Shown: piece after piece, positions 1-6,341 of the stretch
How positions within the stretch are numbered: position 1 is the stretch's first letter
How the letters are laid out: the number at the start of each line of letters is the position of its first letter
Source of the DNA: Burkholderiales bacterium
GTDB taxonomy: Bacteria; Pseudomonadota; Gammaproteobacteria; Burkholderiales; JAEUOS01
Assembly: GCA_947456845.1 (NCBI GenBank)
Contig: CANGUJ010000127.1
Span: 1-9,328, forward strand
DNA: 9,328 nucleotides
Direction: 5' to 3'
Program-made: the position numbers and the translations under genes
The notes under the pieces: generated by a model
What the model was told of the DNA's origin: nothing
Database searches by the model: none
What the model saw: only the letters and a program-made list of their open reading frames with translations

Positions 1-381
1 AACGAGACCTCCGGGCTGTCCAACGAACAGTTGCGCCGCTGCGACCTGCTGGCGCATATCCCCGCTAATCCGGCCTATTCGTCGCTCAACCTGGCGGCCG
101 CAGTGCAGGTGTTCTGCTATGAGATGCGGATGTGCCACGACAGCGCCATTCCGGCGCCGGCGGGCGAAGGCGACCGGCCGGCCACCCGCGCTGAAGTGGA
201 GGCCTTGCTGGGGCATGCGGAGGAGGCGCTGGCCGCCATCGGATTCTTCGACCCCGCCAATCCGAAACGGCTCCTGCCGCGCCTGCGTCGGCTGGCGGCA
301 CGCGCGCGCCTCGAGCATGAGGAGGTCAACATCCTGCGCGGCATGCTGGCTTATGCCGCGCGCGCGGCCGGGCGCCAATGA
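1..381 (+). CDS. trmJ: TrmJ, tRNA (cytidine/uridine-2'-O-)-methyltransferase, C-terminal part (5' end outside window)
   Basis: The reading frame is open from base 1 and ends at TGA 379-381, giving the last 126 residues of a SpoU/TrmD-fold (SPOUT) RNA methyltransferase. The first visible residues, NETSGLSNEQL, followed by IPANPAYSSLNLAAAVQ, match SPOUT motifs 2 and 3, which form the knotted SAM-binding site. The tail (GFFDPANPKRLLPRLRRL, then a NILRGML motif) is the extension typical of TrmJ and not of the shorter TrmL. In this family the enzyme methylates the ribose of residue 32 in several tRNA anticodon loops, in the cytoplasm. The N-terminal half is outside the window, so the start and full length cannot be judged. 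The gene converges on the next one, with only 2 nt between the two stop codons and no room for a separate terminator. Confidence 0.93.
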   Translation, partial: NETSGLSNEQLRRCDLLAHIPANPAYSSLNLAAAVQVFCYEMRMCHDSAIPAPAGEGDRPATRAEVEALLGHAEEALAAIGFFDPANPKRLLPRLRRLAARARLEHEEVNILRGMLAYAARAAGRQ

Positions 382-383
382 AT

Positions 384-878
384 CTACGGCTTGGCTGGCG
401 GTTGCGCGGGCGCAGGCACGTCCTCCGGCCCGAGGGTCCCGGTGCGATTGGTCTTGAGCATATCCTCGAGGCGCTGCTGGGGCGTCAGGGCGTGCATGCG
501 CTGTGTCGTGGCCAGGTCATTGAGGCGGCGGGTCTCATCGGCACCCAGGGTGGCCATGCGCTGCGAAAGGCTCATCGACTGCAGGCGCTGCGTGATCGAC
601 AACCCGCCGTCCGGCGTGTTGGCGACAAGCGTTTCGCCAGGCGGCGTGGGGCGCAGGTCAGCCTCGAATGCCCAGATCTTGTCGCGGCCGACCAGCAGGT
701 GATAGCGATGTTCGCCCGGACGCGCGGGCTGGACGTTGATGATCTTGCCCGGCGTGCCCTTGGAAAATCCTTGCACGTCGCGTTGCAGGTACACGGCTTG
801 TCCCGGGAGATAGGTCGGATTGGTCCCGCGCAAGACGCTCATGCGCATGGTCCTGGACAGGTCTCGATCGTCAGCCAT
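384..878 (-). CDS. Hypothetical protein with a small N-terminal beta-rich domain and five QRLxxM-type repeats
   Basis: I do not recognise this 164-residue protein. Residues about 22-77 (YLPGQAVYLQRDVQGFSKG ... WAFEADLRP) have many glycines and beta-branched residues, as in a small SH3/KOW-like barrel, but that is a guess. Residues 97-140 hold five copies of [QR]R[LM]xx[LM], starting at 97, 106, 117, 126 and 135, probably an amphipathic helical segment. The tail is rich in Pro and Ala. There is no signal peptide or membrane segment, so it is probably cytoplasmic. The start is uncertain. ATG at 878 is the longest sensible choice but lacks a clear ribosome site and overlaps the start codon of the opposite-strand algH-like gene. 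ATG at 842 (residue 13) has AGGA 8 nt upstream and would remove the conflict. The protein-like composition supports a real gene; its function is unknown. Confidence 0.72.
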   Translation of the reverse strand: MADDRDLSRTMRMSVLRGTNPTYLPGQAVYLQRDVQGFSKGTPGKIINVQPARPGEHRYHLLVGRDKIWAFEADLRPTPPGETLVANTPDGGLSITQRLQSMSLSQRMATLGADETRRLNDLATTQRMHALTPQQRLEDMLKTNRTGTLGPEDVPAPAQPPAKP

Positions 879-1503
879 GGGTGAAAGGTTACCGCAATGC
901 GAGCGAGGCCGGGCGCCGCGGCCGGGGCGACGCAGGGTACTGTGCCAGCTGGGTGCGGCGCTGCTCGGGTGCGCCACAAGCCGCCTGGTCCCGGCCCAGC
1001 GCCATGCTGCGAACGCCGTCTTGCTGGTCGCCTCCGCGAACCTCAGGGGTTCCATCTTCGCCGCCAGTGTGGTGCTGGTTCTGCGGGCGCCGGGCGAAGA
1101 CACCATCGGCGTGATCGTCAACCGCCCCGGGGGCGCGGTGCCGCCCGGGCTGGTGCTGCCCGAGCCCGACGGGCGCCTGGCGGGCACCTACCGGGGCGGG
1201 CCGCTTTCGCCCGGCGCGCCGTTCGCGATCGCGGAAGTCGATCAGGCGGTTACGGGGACCCTGGAGGTGACCGGGACGATCCGCTTTGCGGCGGGACCCG
1301 CCGGCGTACGTGCGCTGCTCGCAGGGGCCGGGGCGGGCCGCAGCAAGGTCTTCCTGGGCTATGCCGGCTGGGCGCCGGGCCAACTGGCCCGCGAGATCGC
1401 GGCGGGGTTCTGGAGCGTGCATGCCGTCATGCCGCAGCATCTTTTCGACCCCGAGCCTGCAGACCAGTGGATGCGCCTGAGCGGCGCCACGCAGGCGATC
1501 TAG
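877..1503 (+). CDS. Exported YqgE/AlgH family (DUF179) protein
   Basis: The product has 208 residues. The AlgH/YqgE fold is shown by VLLVAS (48-53), the signature GVIVNRP (78-84), YRGGPL (105-110), FLGYAGWAPGQL (159-170) and the closing GFW (177-179). Unlike E. coli YqgE, which is cytoplasmic, this one has an N-terminal segment with three arginines (18-20), a hydrophobic stretch (VLCQLGAALLGCA) and then a polar region. Cys32 in LLGC could be a lipobox, or the segment may be a plain signal peptide cleaved near VPA-Q (38-41). The biochemical role of the family is unresolved; AlgH was named for an effect on alginate expression in Pseudomonas. The ATG at 877 is chosen because in-frame upstream starts (820 TTG, 841 and 847 ATG) lie inside the opposite gene. 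No strong ribosome site is seen. The gene ends 36 nt before the convergent protease-like gene. Confidence 0.85.
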   Translation: MGERLPQCERGRAPRPGRRRVLCQLGAALLGCATSRLVPAQRHAANAVLLVASANLRGSIFAASVVLVLRAPGEDTIGVIVNRPGGAVPPGLVLPEPDGRLAGTYRGGPLSPGAPFAIAEVDQAVTGTLEVTGTIRFAAGPAGVRALLAGAGAGRSKVFLGYAGWAPGQLAREIAAGFWSVHAVMPQHLFDPEPADQWMRLSGATQAI

Positions 1504-1520
1504 CGTCACCCGGGCGCGCC

Positions 1521-1539
1521 GACGCCGCTGCTTGGCGTT
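1521..1539. terminator. Weak hairpin between convergent stop codons
   Basis: GACGCC (1521-1526) can pair with GGCGTT (1534-1539) around a 7-nt loop, giving five Watson-Crick pairs plus one G-T pair. It sits in the 36-nt gap between the algH-like stop and the stop of the protease-like gene, where a bidirectional terminator could lie. No T tract follows on either strand, so intrinsic termination is not convincing. Confidence 0.25.
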
Positions 1540-2583
1540 CTACAGGCTGGACTTGGTGCGCATGAACTGCTGGCGATCCATCGAGCGCACTTCGACCTCG
1601 CGGATGTTCGTGCCCTGCAACACATTGAGGCGGATTGCCGCGCCGGGGGGGCCGGCAGACCACAATTTCATGTAGAACTGTTCGAGCGACTCGACCTGGT
1701 CGCCGCCAATTCCCAGGATGATGTCGCCGGCTTTCAGGCCGGCGGCCGCGGCCGGGCCGTCTTCCTGCACACGCAGGACGAAAAGCCGCCCTTCAACCTC
1801 CTGGGTCGACAGGCCGATCCATGGACGCGCGGTTTCCCTGGCCCTGCCGGCGGCTATCTCCGCCACGATGGGCTTGACCAAGTCGATCGGGACGAACATG
1901 TTGCCGGGGGTGCGCCGGCTGGGGCTGGCGGCGTCGGCGACGATGAGGGAACCGATACCCACCAGCCTGCCCTCGCGGTTGATCAAGGCGGCGCCGGAAT
2001 GGTCGCCACGCGGCGGCACGGTGAAGATGGCGTCGTCGATCAGGTATTCCCAGTAGCCGGCGAAGCGGCGCTTGGAGGCGACGGTGGCAAGGCTGGCGCT
2101 TTCCTTGCCGCCATGCGTGGCAAAGATCAGACGTTCCGCGGCGCTGACCTCGCCGGAGTTGCCGAGCAGGGCGCCTTTGGCCGGCAGCGGTATGGCCGGC
2201 CTGACGAGCCCGAAACCGCTGGCGTGATCGTAGAAGGCGACGCTTGCCGATACGGTCTTGCCGGCATTGTCCGTGACCTCGATGGTGTCCGCCTCGAGGA
2301 TCAGGTAGCCGATGGTGAGGATCAATCCCGAAGGCGCGATGACGATGCCGCTGCCTTCGCGTTCACGGCCGAGGGTACGCAGCGAGCGCGCGTCGGGCAC
2401 CGCCTTGACCTTGATGCGCACCACCGCGTCGATCGCATCGAGGACGGCCCGCGCGGCGCGTTCCCCCTCGAGCGAGGCGGCTGTGGCGGCGGCCGGGGCC
2501 TGCTCGCCGCGCGACGGTGTCGCCGCAGGGACGCAGTGAGCGGCTATGCAAAGCGCGGCGGCAACAAGGAGGCGAAGGGGCAT
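1540..2583 (-). CDS. Secreted trypsin-fold plus PDZ protein (HtrA-like), probable pseudoprotease
   Basis: The start at 2583 gives 347 residues with a signal peptide (MPLRLLVAAALCIAAHCVPA, cleavage near residue 20-21). GGAAGAG lies about 12 nt upstream, a loose ribosome site. An HtrA/DegP-like trypsin fold spans about 50-240: GSGIVIAPSGLILT (77-90) is the usual strand before the catalytic His. Where active proteases have NHHVV, this one has IGYLI (91-95). The catalytic Asp region reads DHASGFGLV (119-127), with Gly or Phe instead of Asp. The Ser region GDHSGAALIN (193-202) keeps Ser196. A PDZ domain follows (about 254-335; WIGL, then GPAAAAGLKAGDIIL). The likely location is the periplasm. With two of three triad residues gone it should bind peptides or partners rather than cut them. 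I recall proteobacterial relatives with the same LTIGYL substitution, so this is probably a conserved non-catalytic branch, not decay. The frame is intact throughout. Confidence 0.85.
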   Translation of the reverse strand: MPLRLLVAAALCIAAHCVPAATPSRGEQAPAAATAASLEGERAARAVLDAIDAVVRIKVKAVPDARSLRTLGREREGSGIVIAPSGLILTIGYLILEADTIEVTDNAGKTVSASVAFYDHASGFGLVRPAIPLPAKGALLGNSGEVSAAERLIFATHGGKESASLATVASKRRFAGYWEYLIDDAIFTVPPRGDHSGAALINREGRLVGIGSLIVADAASPSRRTPGNMFVPIDLVKPIVAEIAAGRARETARPWIGLSTQEVEGRLFVLRVQEDGPAAAAGLKAGDIILGIGGDQVESLEQFYMKLWSAGPPGAAIRLNVLQGTNIREVEVRSMDRQQFMRTKSSL

Positions 2584-2740
2584 GGGCGGGGTCTCTTCCG
2601 GCTTGAGGGATGGGCAGGCCTGGTCGCGGCTTGCGCGGTCGCAGGCTGGCAAAGCGGCCGACGGACCCATCGGCGAGCGTGCGGTGGAGTTTCACCTGCG
2701 TTCGCCGGCGGCCGTGACCGGCCAGACCTGACACGATTTC

Positions 2741-2770
2741 ATGCTACGCCGGAAGGACCGGGTCGCACAA
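2741..2770 (-). promoter_or_regulatory. Possible sigma-70 promoter for the protease-like gene
   Basis: On the minus strand TTGTGC (2770-2765) and TAGCAT (2746-2741) are separated by 18 nt and resemble -35 and -10 boxes (3 of 6 and 4 of 6 matches). Transcription would begin near 2734, leaving a leader of about 150 nt before the start at 2583. The 222-nt gap 2584-2805 holds nothing else I can support. Confidence 0.25.
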
Positions 2771-2805
2771 TACCCTCGGCCCGGGCGGTTTCGCTGGGCC
2801 GGCCG

Positions 2806-3597
2806 TCAGGGCAGGAAAGTCCTCAGGGCATCCAGGACGGCGTCTGGCTGCTCGCCCATCAGGTTGTGCCCGCTGGCCTTGACCAAGACGGTGCGCTGAT
2901 GGGGAATAGCTGCCTGCAGGTCGCGGGCAGCCCGGGGAGGCGTCATCATGTCGCGGTCGCCGAGGACGAACAAGGTCGGGCAGCGTACCGCCGCCGCCCG
3001 TTCGGCGCCGCCGGAGTAGGCGTTGCAGGCGCGGAAATCGACGTGCATGACGCCAGGCTTGATGCGCTGCATCAGGCGCAGGTTTTCGCCAATGATCCAG
3101 AAGCCGGGCCCGGGATTGGAAGGTTTGGCCGCATGGGTGGAATGCGACCAGATGTTGACCATGTCCTGCGCGAGCGGTTCATCGTCGCGGGTGGCGTCGA
3201 GCAGCGGGTCGGCCACCCGCATCGGAAACGCCGAACCCACCAGGGCGATCTTGGCGATCCGTGCGGGGGCGCGTCCGGCGGCTTCGAGGGCGACCAGCGA
3301 TCCCATGCTGTGGCCCACCAGCGATGCCGCCTTCACCCCGGCCGCATCCAGCACCGCCACCACCCAGTCGGCGAGCGCTTCGATGCTCTCCAGCGGCGGA
3401 CCCTCGCTGCGGCCATGGCCGGGCAGATCCAGGGCGAGCACGCCGTATCCGTGATGTGCGAGGTAGCGGCTTTGCAGGATCCACACGCTGTGGTCGTGCT
3501 GCGCGCCATGCACGAATACCACCGCGGGCAGGCCGGCGTCGAACGCCTTGCCGCCGGTATACGCATAGGCCTGACGGCCGCCTATGTTGAGCAGCAT
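2806..3597 (-). CDS. Alpha/beta hydrolase
   Basis: This is a 263-residue alpha/beta-hydrolase of typical length. The oxyanion region is FVHGAQHD (28-35). The strand and loop LALDLPGHGRSEGP (54-67) are diagnostic of the fold. The nucleophile elbow is GHSMG with Ser97. The acid is probably Asp216 in GDRDMMTP (213-220), and the catalytic His is His244 in ASGHNLMGEQP. All three triad residues are present, so it should be an active serine hydrolase; the substrate cannot be read from the sequence. There is no signal peptide. It starts 4 nt after the metY stop, with AAGGGGG in the end of metY as a likely ribosome site, so the two genes are almost certainly cotranscribed. It is too short, and lacks the features, to be homoserine acetyltransferase MetX. 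Ester or thioester hydrolysis linked to sulfur-amino-acid metabolism is only a guess from the neighbour. Confidence 0.92.
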   Translation of the reverse strand: MLLNIGGRQAYAYTGGKAFDAGLPAVVFVHGAQHDHSVWILQSRYLAHHGYGVLALDLPGHGRSEGPPLESIEALADWVVAVLDAAGVKAASLVGHSMGSLVALEAAGRAPARIAKIALVGSAFPMRVADPLLDATRDDEPLAQDMVNIWSHSTHAAKPSNPGPGFWIIGENLRLMQRIKPGVMHVDFRACNAYSGGAERAAAVRCPTLFVLGDRDMMTPPRAARDLQAAIPHQRTVLVKASGHNLMGEQPDAVLDALRTFLP

Positions 3598-3601
3598 GGC
3601 G

Positions 3602-4912
3602 TCAGGCCCCCTTCTGCGACGCGCGCAGCCCGCGCGCGAGGTCTTCGATCAGGTCATCGGGGTCTTCCAGCCCGACCGACAGGCGCATCGTGCCTTCCTT
3701 GATGCCGCCGGCCTCGAGATCCGCGCTCCGCACCCGGAAATGCGTCGTCGACGCGGGATGGATGACCAGCGAGCGCGCGTCGCCGACATTGGCGAGATGG
3801 GAGAAGATCTGCAGGGCTTCGACAAAGCGCATGCCCGCGGCGCGGTTGCCCTTGAGGGTGAAGCTGAACACCGCTCCGGCGCCCTTCGGCAGGAGCCGCT
3901 GCGCCAAGGCATGGTCGGGGTGTTCCGGCAAGTCCGGATGGGAAATCGAGGCGACTGCCGGGTGTCCGGCCAGGAACGCCACCACCTTGCGGGTGTTGTC
4001 CACATGCCTGGCCATGCGCAGGGGCAGGGTTTCGATGCCCTGCAGGATCTGGAAAGCGTTGAACGGGCTCATGCAGGCACCGAAATCACGCAGCCCTTCG
4101 CGGCGCGCGCGCAGGGCGAAGGGCGCTACCGTCGACTCTTCGGCGAAATTCATGCCGTGGAAGCCTTCGTAAGGCGAGGCGATTTCGCCGAACTTGCCGG
4201 TGCGCGCGTGGGCTTGGGCCCAGTCGAAGGTACCGCCATCGACCAGCAGGCCGCCGATGACCGTGCCGTGGCCGCACAGGAACTTGGTGGCGGAGTGATA
4301 CACCAGATCGGCGCCGTGGTCGAGCGGCTTGAGCAGATACGGAGTGGTGAATGTGCTGTCGACCATCAGCGGCAGGTCGTGGTCGTGCGCCAGCGCCGCT
4401 ACCCGCGGGATGTCGAGCACATCGAGGCCGGGGTTGCCGAGCGTTTCGCCGAACAGCACGCGTGTTTCGGGCCGGATCGCCGCCCGCCAGGCATCGATGT
4501 CGCGCGGGTCGACGAAGGTGGTCTGCACACCGAAGCGCCGCATGGTGTAGTGCAACAGGTTGTGCGAGCCGCCGTACAGTGCACGCGAGGCCACGACGTG
4601 GGCACCCGCGCCGGCGATGGTGGCGAGGCCGAGGTGCAGGGCCGCCTGGCCGCTGGCCACGGCGATGCCCGCGACGCCGCCTTCGAGGGCGGCGATGCGT
4701 TCCTCGAGCACCGCGTTGGTGGGGTTGGAGATGCGCGAATACACATGGCCGCTGCGTTCCATGTTGAACAGCGCGGCGGCATGGTCGGAGTCGCGAAACG
4801 TGTACGACGCGGTCAGGTAGATGGGTGTGGCGTGCGCGCCGGTCGCCGGGTCCGGCGCGGCGCCGGCGTGCAGGGCCAGCGTGTCGAACCCGGGGTACTT
4901 GGGAGATGCCAT
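3602..4912 (-). CDS. metY: O-acetylhomoserine (thiol)-lyase / aminocarboxypropyltransferase
   Basis: This is a 436-residue PLP enzyme of the Cys/Met metabolism family, a normal length for MetY. Visible markers are YSRISNPT (58-65), which contributes PLP-phosphate and substrate contacts; the ASGQAA segment (86-91); FGETLGNP (154-161); VDSTFTTPYL (184-193) with the PLP-binding Asp185; and SATKFLCGHG with the Schiff-base Lys210. HPASTTHFR near the C-terminus and RLSVGLED complete the fold. MetY adds sulfide (or methanethiol) to O-acetylhomoserine to make homocysteine (or methionine) in the cytoplasm, the direct sulfhydrylation route. O-succinylhomoserine sulfhydrylase is the main alternative; the long insert after GHG favours MetY. 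ATG 4912 (MASPKY) is preferred over a start 16 codons upstream because MetY proteins begin close to the FDTLALHAG motif. It is the first gene of an operon with the alpha/beta hydrolase. Confidence 0.93.
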   Translation of the reverse strand: MASPKYPGFDTLALHAGAAPDPATGAHATPIYLTASYTFRDSDHAAALFNMERSGHVYSRISNPTNAVLEERIAALEGGVAGIAVASGQAALHLGLATIAGAGAHVVASRALYGGSHNLLHYTMRRFGVQTTFVDPRDIDAWRAAIRPETRVLFGETLGNPGLDVLDIPRVAALAHDHDLPLMVDSTFTTPYLLKPLDHGADLVYHSATKFLCGHGTVIGGLLVDGGTFDWAQAHARTGKFGEIASPYEGFHGMNFAEESTVAPFALRARREGLRDFGACMSPFNAFQILQGIETLPLRMARHVDNTRKVVAFLAGHPAVASISHPDLPEHPDHALAQRLLPKGAGAVFSFTLKGNRAAGMRFVEALQIFSHLANVGDARSLVIHPASTTHFRVRSADLEAGGIKEGTMRLSVGLEDPDDLIEDLARGLRASQKGA

Positions 4913-4977
4913 GGCGTTCAGGGTCGTCCGGTGCGTTGCCGCGATCGCGCACACGGCCACCGCGGGGAAAATCAGGG

Positions 4978-4997
4978 CGCGTGGATGTTATCACGCG
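4978..4997. promoter_or_regulatory. Operator-like inverted repeat with a possible metY -10 box in its centre
   Basis: CGCGTG (4978-4983) and CACGCG (4992-4997) form a perfect 6-bp inverted repeat around 8 nt. Read on the minus strand the centre contains TAACAT (4990-4985), a passable -10 box for metY, which would give a leader of about 65 nt. The -35 position (CAAGTC) does not match the consensus, which would fit a promoter needing an activator, or no promoter at all. A repeat this short in GC-rich DNA can arise by chance. Confidence 0.3.
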
Positions 4998-5011
4998 GGC
5001 CCGGCGCGACT

Positions 5012-5039
5012 TGCGGGGGCGGCTTGCCCCGCAGGGGAG
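5012..5039 (+). promoter_or_regulatory. Hairpin abutting the ribosome binding site of the HDOD/GGDEF-like gene
   Basis: TGCGGGG (5012-5018) pairs perfectly with CCCCGCA (5027-5033) over an 8-nt loop. The ribosome site AGGGGAG (5033-5039) begins at the last base of the stem and lies 5 nt before GTG 5045, which decides that start. An alternative pairing, CCCC (5027-5030) with GGGG (5034-5037), would instead hide the ribosome site. Confidence 0.4.
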
Positions 5040-5044
5040 CAAAT

Positions 5045-6256
5045 GTGACAAAATTCCGCCACTTGTTCCTCGGTGCACGCATGACCTCATCCGCAGCTCG
5101 AGACATCCTTGCGCTCAACACGGACGCGGGGGATGTCGATTCGGCCCTCAAGGCGCTGCTGGACGCCGACACCGCATTCGCAGCCCGCTTGCTGGTCACG
5201 CTTTCATTGCCCGGCCTCGGGCGCCGGTCGGGTATCGAGCCCGATGATCTCCGCCCGCTCTTCGGCTTGCGGTTCGTCCAGCAGGTCACCGCGGGCCTTC
5301 TGCTCGAGGACGCCGGTGCGGACGCCACCGGCTCGGCCATTCTGGCTGCCATTGCCGCGCAGGCAATCGCCAGCCGGATTTCCTTGCCCAAGGGCGAAGA
5401 GGTATTCCTTGCGGCCTGGCTCAATTCGACCCCGGCATGGCGCCAGGCGCCCGCCGAGTGGGGGCCCGGCGCCGAACTCGTCGCGGCGCTTGATCGCCAT
5501 GCCGCACTCGCCCCCGAGGCGCCGCTGTCGGGCGCCCGCGCCGATCTGGTCGCGCAGACCGTGCGCCTGGGTGAACTGCTCGCCAGCCTGGCGCTGCCTT
5601 ATCCGGAGGCCAACCTGCTCGACCTGATGCAGCGCGCCGCGCGCATCGGGCTTGCGCCCGGCGAGTTCGCCGGCCTGTGCGCGGACGTCGAGCGCCACGC
5701 CGAGGAGTGGGGCCGGCATCTCGGGCGACCGCTGAAGGCCGGGTTCGCATTCGACCTCGGCGCGCCGTCCCACGCCGTAGCGGTCCGGTTCACCACCGAG
5801 CTAGCCGATGTTTACCGTTACCTGCTGCAGAACGCTGCCATCGACGCCGAGACCGGGCTGCCGAACGCGCGCTATTTCCGCACCCGCCTGGAGAGCGAGT
5901 GGGCCGCGGCGCGCCGGCGTGCCGGGCCGCTATCGGTCATCGCGGTCCAGTGCTCAGGCTATGCCGCCGGGGTGGCGCGCGCGCTGCGCGAGGGCGCGCG
6001 CATGCAGGATGTGGTTTGCCGCACCGCAGAACTGCAGTTCATGCTCATCTGCATCGATACCGAATTGGCCTACGCCGAAAAGGCGGCGGCGCGCATTCGC
6101 GGCAGCGTAGCCGAGCAGGACATGGGCGTCAGCCTGGGGGTGGCGACGCTCGATTCGATGATTTCCAGCGTCGACGATCTGATCGAGCGCGCGCAATCCG
6201 CCGCGCGCGACGCGCGGGCGGCCGGGGCGGCATATCAGGCCTGGCAGGCATCGTGA
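5045..6256 (+). CDS. HDOD-like plus degenerate GGDEF-domain protein (probable c-di-GMP-binding or non-catalytic regulator)
   Basis: The product has 403 residues from GTG 5045, which has AGGGGAG 5 nt upstream; ATG 5081 (residue 13) is possible but has no ribosome site. The N-terminal half looks like a HDOD domain: DADTAFAARLL (40-50), LFGLRFVQQVTAGLLLE (72-88), then an Ala-rich helix. HDOD proteins are HD-fold signalling proteins without phosphohydrolase residues. The C-terminal half (about 262-400) has the diguanylate cyclase frame: ETGLPNARYF (269-278), a closing VSLGVAT segment, and a final helix with DDLIERAQSAARDARAAGA. The catalytic GGDEF position is AELQF (328-332), so cyclase activity is not expected. 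The inhibitory-site motif RxxD is present as RMQD (319-322) at the normal spacing. There is no membrane segment or signal peptide, so it is cytoplasmic. The HDOD call is less certain than the GGDEF-fold call. Confidence 0.82.
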   Translation: MTKFRHLFLGARMTSSAARDILALNTDAGDVDSALKALLDADTAFAARLLVTLSLPGLGRRSGIEPDDLRPLFGLRFVQQVTAGLLLEDAGADATGSAILAAIAAQAIASRISLPKGEEVFLAAWLNSTPAWRQAPAEWGPGAELVAALDRHAALAPEAPLSGARADLVAQTVRLGELLASLALPYPEANLLDLMQRAARIGLAPGEFAGLCADVERHAEEWGRHLGRPLKAGFAFDLGAPSHAVAVRFTTELADVYRYLLQNAAIDAETGLPNARYFRTRLESEWAAARRRAGPLSVIAVQCSGYAAGVARALREGARMQDVVCRTAELQFMLICIDTELAYAEKAAARIRGSVAEQDMGVSLGVATLDSMISSVDDLIERAQSAARDARAAGAAYQAWQAS

Positions 6257-6272
6257 TCCGGCACGGGCCGGA
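6257..6272 (+). terminator. Short GC hairpin directly after the HDOD/GGDEF-like stop
   Basis: TCCGGC (6257-6262) pairs with GCCGGA (6267-6272) over a 4-nt loop, immediately after the TGA stop. No T tract follows, so it may only be a weak terminator, a pause site or an mRNA end protector. It lies in the 85-nt gap before the CBS-domain gene. Confidence 0.3.
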
Positions 6273-6341
6273 CGCGCCCGGCAGGCGCCCACGCCAACAC
6301 GGAACATCACGCTCTGGGAAACACAGCAAGGGAGGTGTGCC

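Noticed and set aside
2760..2806. GGCCGGCC-containing GC-rich stretch after the hydrolase stop, considered as a terminator
   Set aside because: The pairing arms match for only 5 bp before mismatches and there is no T tract on the minus strand.
2806..3597. Idea that the hydrolase is MetX (homoserine O-acetyltransferase), given its metY neighbour
   Set aside because: At 263 residues it is about 100 residues shorter than MetX and its sequence around the nucleophile and lid does not fit.
1999..3702. A 567-codon open frame on the plus strand across the protease-like gene and the hydrolase
   Set aside because: It runs through two well-supported minus-strand genes and shows no domain, only codon-bias openness.
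3584..5044. Extension of the HDOD/GGDEF-like frame upstream through metY
   Set aside because: The frame is open by chance against metY; GTG 5045 has a good ribosome site and the sequence before it looks like antisense coding DNA.
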